64,000 nt of DNA from Mycolicibacterium canariasense (GTDB taxonomy: Bacteria; Actinomycetota; Actinomycetes; Mycobacteriales; Mycobacteriaceae): NCBI RefSeq assembly GCF_002101555.1, contig NZ_LQOL01000079.1:62001-126000 (forward strand), written 5' to 3'. The first letter of the stretch is position 1; every line of letters starts with the position of its first letter. The position numbers and the translations under genes are program-made. This document shows positions 32,927-43,825 of the stretch, piece by piece. The notes under the pieces were generated by a model that was not told the DNA's origin, ran no database searches, and saw nothing but the letters and a program-made list of their open reading frames with translations.

Positions 32927-34207
32927 ATGGCGCGTATCGGAGACGGCGGTGACCTGCTGAAGTGCTCGTTCTGTGGAAAGAGCCAAAAGCAGGTGAAGAA
33001 GCTCATCGCGGGTCCTGGCGTATACATCTGCGATGAGTGCATCGACCTGTGCAACGAGATCATCGAGGAGGAGCTGGCCGACGCCGACGACGTCAAACTC
33101 GACGAGCTGCCCAAGCCCGCGGAGATCCGTGAGTTCCTCGAGGGCTACGTCATCGGTCAGGACACCGCCAAGAAGACCCTCGCCGTGGCGGTCTACAACC
33201 ACTACAAGCGCATCCAGGCACAGGAGAAGTCGCGCGATTCCCGCGCCGAGCCGGTCGAGCTGGCCAAATCGAACATCCTGATGCTCGGGCCCACCGGCTG
33301 CGGCAAGACCTACCTGGCGCAGACCCTGGCCAAGATGCTCAACGTCCCGTTCGCCATCGCCGACGCCACCGCGCTGACCGAGGCCGGCTATGTCGGTGAA
33401 GATGTCGAGAACATCCTGCTCAAGCTGATCCAGGCCGCCGATTACGACGTCAAGCGCGCCGAGACCGGCATCATCTATATCGACGAGGTCGACAAGATCG
33501 CCCGCAAGAGCGAGAACCCGTCGATCACCCGCGACGTGTCCGGTGAAGGCGTGCAGCAGGCCCTGCTGAAGATCCTGGAAGGCACGCAGGCGTCGGTGCC
33601 TCCGCAGGGCGGCCGCAAGCACCCGCACCAGGAGTTCATCCAAATCGACACCACCAACGTGCTGTTCATCGTCGCGGGTGCGTTCGCCGGGCTGGAGAAG
33701 ATCGTCTCCGATCGCGTCGGCAAGCGCGGGCTGGGCTTCGGCGCCGAGGTGCACTCCAAGGCCGAGATCGACACCCAGGACCACTTCGCCGAGGTCATGC
33801 CCGAGGACCTGATCAAGTTCGGACTGATCCCGGAATTCATCGGCCGCCTGCCGGTCGTCGCCTCGGTGACCAACCTGGACAAGGAATCGCTGGTACAGAT
33901 CCTGTCCAAGCCGAAGAACGCCCTCGTCAAGCAATACACCCGGCTGTTCGAGATGGACGGGGTCGAGCTGGAGATGACGCCGGAGGCGCTGGATGCCATC
34001 GCCGACCAGGCCATCCACCGCGGCACCGGCGCCCGCGGCCTGCGCGCCATCATGGAAGAGGTGCTGCAGCCGGCCATGTACGACATCCCCAGCCGCGACG
34101 ATGTCGCCAAGGTGGTCGTCACCAAGGAGACCGTGCTGGACAACGTGCTGCCGACCATCGTGCCGCGCAAGCCGTCGCGGGCCGAGCGCCGGGACAAGAC
34201 CGCCTGA
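32927..34207 (+). CDS. clpX: ATP-dependent Clp protease ATP-binding subunit ClpX
   Basis: A 426-residue AAA+ unfoldase, exactly the mycobacterial length. The N-terminal zinc-binding domain has CSFCGKSQ and CDECIDLC. Walker A is GPTGCGKTY, Walker B is IIYIDEVDKIA, the pore loop is in the GYVGED region, and the arginine sensor segment is in GTGARGLRAIMEE. It feeds substrates into ClpP1P2. The start is ATG 32927. It is separated from clpP1P2 by three unrelated genes on the opposite strand. Confidence 0.97.
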   Translation: MARIGDGGDLLKCSFCGKSQKQVKKLIAGPGVYICDECIDLCNEIIEEELADADDVKLDELPKPAEIREFLEGYVIGQDTAKKTLAVAVYNHYKRIQAQEKSRDSRAEPVELAKSNILMLGPTGCGKTYLAQTLAKMLNVPFAIADATALTEAGYVGEDVENILLKLIQAADYDVKRAETGIIYIDEVDKIARKSENPSITRDVSGEGVQQALLKILEGTQASVPPQGGRKHPHQEFIQIDTTNVLFIVAGAFAGLEKIVSDRVGKRGLGFGAEVHSKAEIDTQDHFAEVMPEDLIKFGLIPEFIGRLPVVASVTNLDKESLVQILSKPKNALVKQYTRLFEMDGVELEMTPEALDAIADQAIHRGTGARGLRAIMEEVLQPAMYDIPSRDDVAKVVVTKETVLDNVLPTIVPRKPSRAERRDKTA

Positions 34208-34214
34208 CGCCGGC

Positions 34215-35579
34215 TCAGCCCGCACGCCTCGACTCTGCCGACATGGCTGTGTTCCGCACCGGAACGCAGCCATGTCCTCGTCCAGGGCTCCGGTGCTCAG
34301 CGATCACCTCGTCCAGCAGTGCGGCGATCTCGGCCACCCCGTCCCGCTGGGCGAAGGCCGCCTCAAGCTCGCGAGCCCGGCGCCGATAGCGGTCGTCCCC
34401 CAAGATTTCCCGGACCGCCGCGCCGACGGCGGCGGCCGACGGCGTGCCGGTGCGCAGGTTGATGCCCGCCCCCGCCCACTCGACCCGGGCGGCGACCTCG
34501 GGCTTGTCCTCGGTGTTACCCGCGACCACCAGCGGCACGCCCGCCCCCAGCGCGCGCTGCACCGCGCCGTAGCCACCGTTGGTCACCATCGCGTCGACTT
34601 CCGGAAGTAGCACGTCATGCGGAATGTATTCGGTGACAACGGTATTGGCAGGCAACGTGATCCCGATCTGCTCCACCGGGCGCCCTCCGGTGCTCACCAC
34701 CACCGTGACGTCCGCGTCGGCCAGCGCGGTGACGGCCGGCTCGATCAGGCGGGACAGATCGGCGTTGTCCACGGTGCCCTGGGTGACGTGCACCACCGGA
34801 CGGTCTCGACCCAAGCGGTCCCACCAGACCGGCGGCCGGAACGCGGTCGCGGGTGTCGGTGTGACGGCGCCGACGAAGCGGACATTGCCGGGTAGATCGG
34901 AACGGGGATACTCGAACTCGGGCACGGTCGGCACGATCAGCCGGTCGGCGAGGACGCCGGAATCGAGCACGAAGGCGGGAGACTCGGGCAGACCCAGGAC
35001 GTCGAGCATCGCGGTGAGCGAACGGTGCGCCGGCCGCAGCAGTACGCGCTGCGCCAGCAGGTTGAGCAGCCGGTTGCGGGCCCGGCCGGACAAGCCGGAT
35101 CCAGGGAGCAGACCCATGCCGCTCGGGGCGGTATCACGACTGCTGAGAAGCAAGGGTGTCGTCGAGTAGGTCAGCACCGGCGGCCGATCCCGACGGCCAC
35201 CGAGCAGCATCGGCAGGACGCCGAGGAAGAAGGCGTCGGTGAGCACCGCGTCGAACGTGTTGGCGGCCAGGGCATCTGCCAGTGCTGCGGCCTGATAGGG
35301 CAGTGGCCGCACGAAGACATGTTTGATGTCGAAGTTCACCCGTTCGATCCCCGACGTCTCGGCGCGGCCGGGCAGGTCGGCATCCAGTGCGCTGTCGTCG
35401 AAGTCGGCACCGGTGGGTAGCGGCAGCGGCTCGGCGCCGATGGCCCGGATCGCGTCGGCGTGCCGGGCCGAGGTCAGCACCGTGACGCGGTCACCACGCA
35501 GGACCAGGCCGCGAGCGACGTTGAGCAACGGGCCGATGTGGCCGATCGGCGGGCAAGAGGCGATGAGGATCGTTGGCAT
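34215..35579 (-). CDS. UDP-glycosyltransferase-like (MGT/GT1 family)
   Basis: A 454-residue GT-B fold glycosyltransferase. The N-terminal domain starts ILIASCPPIGHIGPLLNVARGL. The C-terminal domain has the donor-binding region VVHVTQGTVDN, then YIPHDVLLPEVDAMVTNGGYGAVQRALGAGVPLVVAGNTEDKPEVA, matching macrolide/flavonoid-type glucosyltransferases. It transfers a sugar to a small lipophilic acceptor; the acceptor is unknown. The last 20 or so residues (from GHGCVPV) are encoded by the hairpin that separates it from clpX. Confidence 0.85.
   Translation of the reverse strand: MPTILIASCPPIGHIGPLLNVARGLVLRGDRVTVLTSARHADAIRAIGAEPLPLPTGADFDDSALDADLPGRAETSGIERVNFDIKHVFVRPLPYQAAALADALAANTFDAVLTDAFFLGVLPMLLGGRRDRPPVLTYSTTPLLLSSRDTAPSGMGLLPGSGLSGRARNRLLNLLAQRVLLRPAHRSLTAMLDVLGLPESPAFVLDSGVLADRLIVPTVPEFEYPRSDLPGNVRFVGAVTPTPATAFRPPVWWDRLGRDRPVVHVTQGTVDNADLSRLIEPAVTALADADVTVVVSTGGRPVEQIGITLPANTVVTEYIPHDVLLPEVDAMVTNGGYGAVQRALGAGVPLVVAGNTEDKPEVAARVEWAGAGINLRTGTPSAAAVGAAVREILGDDRYRRRARELEAAFAQRDGVAEIAALLDEVIAEHRSPGRGHGCVPVRNTAMSAESRRAG
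34240..34276. terminator. Bidirectional hairpin between clpX and glycosyltransferase
   Basis: GACATGGCTGTGTTCC (34240-34255) pairs with GGAACGCAGCCATGTC (34261-34276) with one G-T type mismatch and a five-base loop. It lies downstream of clpX and within the last codons of the convergent glycosyltransferase gene. Confidence 0.68.
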
Positions 35580-35658
35580 GTCCTCGATGTTCGCCGCCGG
35601 TGGTGCCCACCCGCTTGGAGATTGTCTGGAGAACGGCGGGAGATCGTGTTGTGGAGCG

Positions 35659-36467
35659 TTATCGGACCCGGTCGGGCCGGGTGTAGACGTTCATCGACTC
35701 ACCGCGCAGGAACGCCACCAGGGTCAGTCCGGCCTGGGCCGCCAGGTCCACTGCCAGTGACGACGGCGCCGAGACGGCGGCCAGGATGGGAATGCCGGCC
35801 ATCACCGCTTTTTGGGTCAGCTCGAACGATGCCCGCCCACTGACCAGAAGTACGGTGCCCGACAACGGGATTCGGCGGCTCTCCAACGCCCAGCCGATGG
35901 CCTTGTCGACGGCGTTGTGCCGGCCGATGTCCTCGCGGACCACCAGCTCGGTGCCGTCGGTGCCGAACAGAGCGGCCCCGTGCAGGCCTCCGGTGGTGGC
36001 GAACACCTTCTGCGCCTTGCGGAGCTTGGTGGGCAGCGCGCTGAGCACCTCCGGTGCGACGGTGGTCGGATCGTCACCGGGGGAGTGCCGGCTGATCAGC
36101 CGTACGGCCTCCAGCGAGGCCTTGCCGCACACCCCACACGACGAGGTCGCATAGAAGTTGCGGGTCAGGTCCACGTCGGGAGCGGGGACACCGGGGGCTA
36201 GGGTCACGTCCAGCACGTTGTAGGTGTTGACACCGTCGTCCGTCGCGCCTTGGCAGTACCGCACCGTGGCGATGTCGTCGCGGCCGGTGACGATGCCCTC
36301 GGTGAGCAGAAAGCCTTGGGCCAGTTCGATGTCCGAGCCCGGGGTGCGCATGGTGACGGTCAGCGGGGCGCCGTTGACCCGGATCTCCAGCGGCTCTTCG
36401 ACGACGAGCGTGTCCGGCCTGGCCACCACCCCATCGGCGGTGCGGTGGCTGATCGGCCGGCGCGTGG

Positions 36468-36480
<13 letters not shown>
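35659..36480 (-). CDS. fdhD: Formate dehydrogenase accessory sulfurtransferase FdhD
   Basis: A 273-residue protein that transfers sulfur from a cysteine desulfurase to the molybdenum cofactor of formate dehydrogenase-like enzymes. The mobile-loop motif SSCGVCGKASLEA holds the two functional Cys. Nearby ATTGGLHGAALF and REDIGRHNAVDKAIG are family signatures. Its start overlaps the fdhF stop by 13 bases, so it is translated with the enzyme it matures. It corresponds to Rv2899c. Confidence 0.95.
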
Positions 36481-38765
<2,285 letters not shown>

Positions 38766-38829
38766 GCTCTCCAATCTAATCCTGCGAACCGGCCGCGAGC
38801 CCATGATGCCGGCGGTCGGTATTCGGTAT

Positions 38830-38869
38830 TTGACATGCAGTGATAGCCGGCGTCTATCGTCAGACGATG
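38830..38869 (+). promoter_or_regulatory. Possible leaderless promoter of the LysR gene, with dyad at the start codon
   Basis: TTGACA at 38830-38835 and TATCGT at 38855-38860 (19-base spacing, slightly long) would start transcription about at the ATG 38867, giving a leaderless mRNA. A palindrome ATCGTC-A-GACGAT (38856-38868) overlaps the start. A direct repeat GGTATTcGGTATT lies immediately upstream and could be part of a LysR binding site shared with fdhF. Confidence 0.4.
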
Positions 38870-39796
38870 GCCGGCGATGTGTTGCTGCAACACCTGGACT
38901 ATCTGCTGGCGCTGGCCGCCGAGCGGCACTTCGGGCGGGCCGCCGCCCGCAGCCACATCAGCCAGCCGACGCTGTCGGTGGCGATCCGCCGGCTGGAGCG
39001 CGATCTGGGCATCGTGATCGTGCAACGCGGCCGTCGTTTCGAGGGATTCACCGAGGAAGGGCAGCGGGTCGTCGTCTGGGCGCAGCGGATCATCGCCGAG
39101 CGCGACGAGATGCTGGCCGACCTGGAGCGGATGCGCGGCCGGCTGACCGTCACCGCGCGGCTGGGCGCGATCCCGACGGCGGTGCCGGCCAGTCCGTTCA
39201 TCACCGCGGAGTTCCTGCACCGTAATCCGGCCGCCTCGGTGCGCATCGAGGCGTTGTCGTCACGTGAGATCGCCCGGCGGCTGGCCGATTTCGAGATCGA
39301 CGCCGGGTTGACCTACCTCGACGACGAGGCGCCGCCCGGGACCCGGTCGGTCGAGTTGTACCGCGAGCAGTACGTCTTGATTGCGTCGGTGGACAATCCG
39401 CTGGCCGGCCGGCCGGAGGTGAGCTGGGCCGACGCGGCCGGTTTGGAGCTGTGCGTGCTGACCACCACGATGCGTAATCGGCGCATCCTGGACGCGAACA
39501 TGGCCGCCGAGGGTGTGCACTACCGTCCGGTCGTGGAGGCGGATTCGGTGGATGCGCTGTACGCGCACCTGACGCATGCCCGGCGGGCCACCATCGCGTC
39601 CACCGCGTGGCTGCCGCGGTTGGGTGTGCCACCGGGTTTTGCGGCGCGGCCGATGGTCAAACACGGCCCGAGTCCGGCGATCGGGTTGGTGGTGCTGGAC
39701 CGTGCCCCGGCATCCATCGTGGCGGCTGCCCTCGTTGCCGTGGCCGAGGGAATCGATCTCGGCGCACGGATCGACACCGCGACCCGCTCTTTGTGA
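38867..39796 (+). CDS. LysR family transcriptional regulator
   Basis: A 309-residue regulator with the N-terminal winged helix (LQHLDYLLALAAERHFGRAAARSHISQPTLSVAIRRLERDLG, given as a region of about residues 7-50) and a C-terminal periplasmic-binding-like effector domain. It is divergent from fdhF-fdhD across about 100 bases, the usual layout for a LysR regulator and its target operon. The inducer is unknown. The start is ATG 38867; a GTG at 38840 would add nine residues. Confidence 0.88.
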   Translation: MAGDVLLQHLDYLLALAAERHFGRAAARSHISQPTLSVAIRRLERDLGIVIVQRGRRFEGFTEEGQRVVVWAQRIIAERDEMLADLERMRGRLTVTARLGAIPTAVPASPFITAEFLHRNPAASVRIEALSSREIARRLADFEIDAGLTYLDDEAPPGTRSVELYREQYVLIASVDNPLAGRPEVSWADAAGLELCVLTTTMRNRRILDANMAAEGVHYRPVVEADSVDALYAHLTHARRATIASTAWLPRLGVPPGFAARPMVKHGPSPAIGLVVLDRAPASIVAAALVAVAEGIDLGARIDTATRSL

Positions 39797-39828
39797 GTCG
39801 CGGCCCGGGGGACCGGGCGGGCCGCCGG

Positions 39829-41310
39829 TCATGGCCCGCGCATTCCCGTGCCGCCGTGGGCGTGGTCGGTGCCGGCGCCGTGGTCGGCAAGCCATGGCTG
39901 GACGCCGTCCCGTGCGGGCGCGGCGCTCGGGCTGCGCGGAGATTGCGGCTCCTCGTCGACCGGTCGCAGGAGCAGCTCGGGCCGGTGCAGATAGTTGACT
40001 CGCTGTTGGCCATGGTCGAGCCACGGTGGCGGCTGCCATTCGACCTCGCCGCGACCGTTGATCGTGGTGGTGTAGCCCCCGTCGCGGTGCACCATGCGGT
40101 TGTCGGGCCCGCACGCCAATGCCATCTCGTCCACGTTGGTGTTGCCGCCGCGCGCCCAATCCGCCACCGCATGATGCACTTCGCTGCCGTAGGCACCGAC
40201 GGTGCAACCCGGTTTGGTACAGCCGCCGTCGCGCGCGATGAGCATGATCCGTTGTGCGTGTGACGCGGTACGGCGCGCCCGGAACAGCGCGAGGGCCGAC
40301 CCGGTGGCCTTGTCGAACACGGCCAGATGATGGTTGGCATGGGCCGCCATCCGGATGACGTCCCGGATGGGCACCTTGGTGCCGCCGCCGGTGACGCCGA
40401 TCCCGGCGCGGGATTCCAGATCCTGCAAGGTGGTCCGGATGATCACCGAGACGGGCAATCCGTTGAGCTGACCGAGTTCACCGCTCATCAGAGCGATCCG
40501 GCCGATGGCGATCAACGCGTCGTGCCGGCGCTGGGCCGGGGTGCGGTGGTCGTTGTCGATCTGCGCTTGCGTCGGGGTGCCGGAGGTGCACGGTTCGTCG
40601 TCCGCCGGGTTGCACATCCCCGGCGCCGCGAATCTGGCGAAGAGCACCTCGAAGACCGCCGTCGCTTCCGGGGTGAAGTTCGCGCTGGCCGGCGTCATCG
40701 CATCACGGCCCTGCTTGCCCATCGTGAGCCCGCGCTTGCGTTCGCGCTCGGCGTCCTCGGGTACGGGTCCGTCCTGATCGAGCAGGAACAAGCGCAGCTC
40801 GGCCGTGTCCTTGAGTTCTTTGGGTCCCACGCCGGTGGCGATGCGCACCAGGTCGATCTCGAACTGCTCCCGGGTGGTGGTGTCGACGAATCCCGGCAGG
40901 CGGTCGATGACATCCCGCAGGACGTCGACGTGGCCGCCGTTGATGAGCCCGGCGGCTTGCGCGGCGGCGACGGCGGCCAAGGCCGGCCGCAGTGGCTCAC
41001 CCGTCAATGACCGGCGCGGCGCCAGATCGGCGGTCTCCGCCAGACGGCGGCCGGCCTCGGCGGTGGACAGCCGCCAACGAATGCGCAGCAGCGCGTTCCA
41101 GGACTTCGCACCCAGCTGCTGCGGGGTGCCGTCGGCTTGTAGTTGCGCCAGCATCCGGTGCGACTGGGCGGGCAGGCGGCAGGTGAGGGCCTCGTACTCG
41201 TCCATCAGGGTCAGCAACTCGGCCCGCGTGAGTGCTTGGAGTTCGCAGGCCGCCAAGGCCTCGTAGGCGGCGCGTAAGGCCGCCATCGCGTCGGACGCGG
41301 TTGTCGACAT
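39829..41310 (-). CDS. 13E12/DUF222 family HNH endonuclease-type protein
   Basis: A 493-residue protein of the mycobacterial 13E12 repeat family. The N-terminal DUF222 region covers about residues 20-320, and the C-terminal HNH domain reads CTKPGCTVGAYGSEVHHAVADWARGG followed by NMALACGPDNRMVH-type sequence with metal ligands. The family is abundant in mycobacteria, and some members are induced by DNA damage. Here a LexA-type box lies four bases upstream of ATG 41310, and no Shine-Dalgarno sequence is visible, suggesting a short or absent leader. The function is unknown. Confidence 0.88.
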   Translation of the reverse strand: MSTTASDAMAALRAAYEALAACELQALTRAELLTLMDEYEALTCRLPAQSHRMLAQLQADGTPQQLGAKSWNALLRIRWRLSTAEAGRRLAETADLAPRRSLTGEPLRPALAAVAAAQAAGLINGGHVDVLRDVIDRLPGFVDTTTREQFEIDLVRIATGVGPKELKDTAELRLFLLDQDGPVPEDAERERKRGLTMGKQGRDAMTPASANFTPEATAVFEVLFARFAAPGMCNPADDEPCTSGTPTQAQIDNDHRTPAQRRHDALIAIGRIALMSGELGQLNGLPVSVIIRTTLQDLESRAGIGVTGGGTKVPIRDVIRMAAHANHHLAVFDKATGSALALFRARRTASHAQRIMLIARDGGCTKPGCTVGAYGSEVHHAVADWARGGNTNVDEMALACGPDNRMVHRDGGYTTTINGRGEVEWQPPPWLDHGQQRVNYLHRPELLLRPVDEEPQSPRSPSAAPARDGVQPWLADHGAGTDHAHGGTGMRGP

Positions 41311-41313
41311 GAT

Positions 41314-41329
41314 TCGAACATATATTCGA
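41314..41329. promoter_or_regulatory. LexA (SOS) box upstream of the 13E12 gene
   Basis: TCGAACATATATTCGA matches the mycobacterial LexA consensus TCGAAC-N4-GTTCGA at 11 of 12 defined positions. It ends four bases before the start codon of the 13E12 family gene on the minus strand, a repressing position. Confidence 0.78.
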
Positions 41330-41417
41330 CCACCGACAGATTCGGCGTGCGTGGGACGGGTGAAACGCAAGTGACGGCAAAGCGCAGCGTCTTTGCCAAA
41401 GAAAGGATCGCGTATGC

Positions 41418-41459
41418 CCTGTTACAACCGAATCGTGTCCTTGACGCGCACGTAACAGG
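41418..41459. promoter_or_regulatory. Inverted repeat CCTGTTAC...GTAACAGG upstream of glutamine synthetase
   Basis: Two perfect 8-base arms 26 bases apart, about 60 bases before the glutamine synthetase start. GTAAC-type half-sites resemble those bound by the actinobacterial nitrogen regulator GlnR, which would fit the gene. The match to a full GlnR site is only partial. Confidence 0.4.
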
Positions 41460-41518
41460 TTTGCCATCGAAGGTTCCTACCGTGGGTCGGTCAAGCACGC
41501 GCAGCGATAGGAACTCCA

Positions 41519-43696
41519 TTGAGTGGTAATGCCGTCCGCCTCCAGGCGATCACCAACGTCGAGGGCTACGTGCCGCCGGCCATCAGCTTCGACCCGACCG
41601 AAGCCCCGGGCGAGATCTTCGGGTCCAACGTCTTCACCAAGGCCGAGATGCAGTCCCGGCTGCCGAAATCCATCTACAAGTCCGTCGTGGCGACCATCGA
41701 GAAGGGCGCCAAGCTGGACCCGGCGATCGCCGATGCCGTCGCCGCCGCCATGAAGGACTGGGCGTTGGAGAAGGGCGCCACCCATTACGCACACGTGTTC
41801 TACCCGATGACCGGATTGACCGCCGAGAAGCATGACAGCTTCCTGGAGCCGATCTCCGATGGTCAGACGCTGGCCGAGTTTGCCGGCAAGACCCTGATCC
41901 AGGGTGAGCCGGACGCCTCCAGCTTCCCGTCGGGCGGCCTGCGCTCCACTTTCGAGGCCCGCGGCTACACCGGTTGGGACGTCACCAGCCCGGCCTACAT
42001 CCTGGAGAACCCGAACGGCAACACGCTGTGCATCCCCACGGTGTTCGTGTCGATGACGGGTGAGGCGCTGGACTACAAGACGCCGCTGCTGCGCAGCCAG
42101 CAGGCGATGGGTACGCATGCCGAGCGGATCCTGAAGCTGTTCGGGCACAAGGACTTCGACCACATCGTGTCGTTCTGCGGTCCCGAGCAGGAGTACTTCC
42201 TGGTCGACCGGCACTTCTTTCTGGCCCGTCCCGACCTGATCAACGCCGGCCGCACGCTGTTCGGCGCCAAGCCGCCCAAGGGGCAGGAGTTCGACGACCA
42301 CTACTTCGGCGCCGTCCCCGAGCGGGTGCTCGGTTTCATGATGGACACCGAGCGTGAGCTGTTCAAGCTCGGCATCCCGGCCAAGACCCGGCACAACGAG
42401 GTCGCACCAGGCCAGTTCGAGATCGCGCCGATGTTCGAGCGGGCCAATATCGCCGCCGACCACCAGCAGCTGCTGATGACCATCTTCCGCAACATCGCCA
42501 AGAAGCACGGCATGGAGTGCCTGTTCCACGAGAAGCCGTTCGCCGGCGTCAACGGCTCGGGTAAGCATGTGAACTTCTCGGTCGGCAACGCCCAGTTCGG
42601 CAGCCTGCTGGTACCGGGTGACACGCCGCACGAGAACGCCCAGTTCCTGGTCTTCTGCGCCGCCGTCATCCGCGCCGTGCACAAGTACGCCGGGCTGCTG
42701 CGGGTATCGGTCGCCTCGGCCACCAACGACCACCGTCTCGGCGCCAACGAGGCCCCGCCCGCCATCATCTCGATCTTCCTGGGTGCTCAGCTGGCCGACG
42801 TGTTCGAGCAGATCGCCAAAGGTGCTGCCACCTCGTCGAAGGGCAAAGGCAGCATGATCATCGGCGTCGACACCCTGCCCGAGCTGCCGACCGACCCGGG
42901 CGACCGCAACCGCACCAGCCCGTTCGCGTTCACCGGCAACCGGTTCGAGTTCCGGGCGCCGGGTTCGGGGCAGACCATCAACGTCCCGATGATCATCCTG
43001 AACACGATCATGGCCGATTCCCTGGACTACATGGCCACCGTGCTGGAGAAGGCCGTCGCCGACGGCACCGAGTTCGACGCGGCGGTGCAGCAGCTGCTCA
43101 CCGACATCATCACCGAGCACGGCGCCGTCGTGTTCAACGGTGACGGCTACTCCGACAACTGGCAGATCGAGGCCGCCGAGCGTGGCCTGCCCAACCTCAA
43201 GACCACGCTGGATGCGATCCCCGAGCTGATCAAGCCCGAGGCCGTCGCGGTGTTCGAGAAGTACGGCGTGTTCAACGAGCGCGAGTTGCACAGCCGCTAC
43301 GAGGTGCGCCTGGAGCAGTACGCGCTGACCATCGGTGTGGAGGCCAAACTCGCCCTGGAACTGGGGACGACGGTCATCCTGCCGGCCGCGATCCGTTATC
43401 AGACCGAGTTGGCGCAGAACGCCGCGACGCTCAAGGCCGCCGGGATCGAGCCGGACCTGTCTCTGCTGGAAGGGGTTTCGAAGCCGATCGCCGAGTTGTC
43501 GTCGGCGCTGGCGACCTTGAAGGCGGCGCTGGCCGACCATTCCGCGGAGTCCGCCCTCGACGAGGCCAAGCATGCCCAGTCGGCACTGCTGCCCGCGATG
43601 GACGCCGTGCGTGCCGCCGCGGACACCCTGGAAGGCGTGGTGGCCGACGACCTGTGGCCGCTGCCGACGTACCAGGAGATGCTCTACATCCTCTGA
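41519..43696 (+). CDS. Type III glutamine synthetase (GSIII)
   Basis: A 725-residue enzyme that makes glutamine from glutamate, ammonia and ATP. The length and motifs are those of the GSIII class, not GlnA1: GPEQEYFLVDRHFF (metal-binding Glu), KTRHNEVAPGQFEIAP, FHEKPFAGVNGSGKHVNFSV, and the C-terminal NDHRLGANEAPPAIIS. The class-specific C-terminal helical domain is present. The start appears to be TTG 41519, with AGGAA five bases before it. M. tuberculosis lacks this class. A stable hairpin follows the stop. Confidence 0.93.
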   Translation: MSGNAVRLQAITNVEGYVPPAISFDPTEAPGEIFGSNVFTKAEMQSRLPKSIYKSVVATIEKGAKLDPAIADAVAAAMKDWALEKGATHYAHVFYPMTGLTAEKHDSFLEPISDGQTLAEFAGKTLIQGEPDASSFPSGGLRSTFEARGYTGWDVTSPAYILENPNGNTLCIPTVFVSMTGEALDYKTPLLRSQQAMGTHAERILKLFGHKDFDHIVSFCGPEQEYFLVDRHFFLARPDLINAGRTLFGAKPPKGQEFDDHYFGAVPERVLGFMMDTERELFKLGIPAKTRHNEVAPGQFEIAPMFERANIAADHQQLLMTIFRNIAKKHGMECLFHEKPFAGVNGSGKHVNFSVGNAQFGSLLVPGDTPHENAQFLVFCAAVIRAVHKYAGLLRVSVASATNDHRLGANEAPPAIISIFLGAQLADVFEQIAKGAATSSKGKGSMIIGVDTLPELPTDPGDRNRTSPFAFTGNRFEFRAPGSGQTINVPMIILNTIMADSLDYMATVLEKAVADGTEFDAAVQQLLTDIITEHGAVVFNGDGYSDNWQIEAAERGLPNLKTTLDAIPELIKPEAVAVFEKYGVFNERELHSRYEVRLEQYALTIGVEAKLALELGTTVILPAAIRYQTELAQNAATLKAAGIEPDLSLLEGVSKPIAELSSALATLKAALADHSAESALDEAKHAQSALLPAMDAVRAAADTLEGVVADDLWPLPTYQEMLYIL

Positions 43697-43705
43697 CGAT
43701 TACCG

Positions 43706-43760
43706 GTTTGTGCGGTTTCATCCGCGGCGCGCCGGCGTCCGCGGATGGAACCGCACAAAC
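43706..43760. terminator. Hairpin after glutamine synthetase
   Basis: 22-base arms at 43706-43727 and 43739-43760 pair with one mismatch around an 11-base loop; the left arm begins GTTTGTGCGGTTTC and is mirrored by the right arm. It probably terminates the glutamine synthetase transcript before the inositol dehydrogenase-like gene. Confidence 0.72.
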
Positions 43761-43792
43761 GCGTCAGGGCGGGGTAAACGGGTATAACGCTT

Positions 43793-43805
43793 TTTGTTAA
43801 GACAT
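43793..43805 (+). promoter_or_regulatory. IolR-like box TTTGT-TAA-GACAT
   Basis: Core TTTGT-N3-GACAT, 20 bases upstream of the inositol dehydrogenase-like gene. The inner decamer on the minus strand, TGTCTTAACA, fits the remembered corynebacterial IolR motif KGWCHTRACA at every position. The same core occurs at 58785 and 59709. Confidence 0.62.
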
Positions 43806-43825
43806 TAAGATGTAATACTCGGCTC

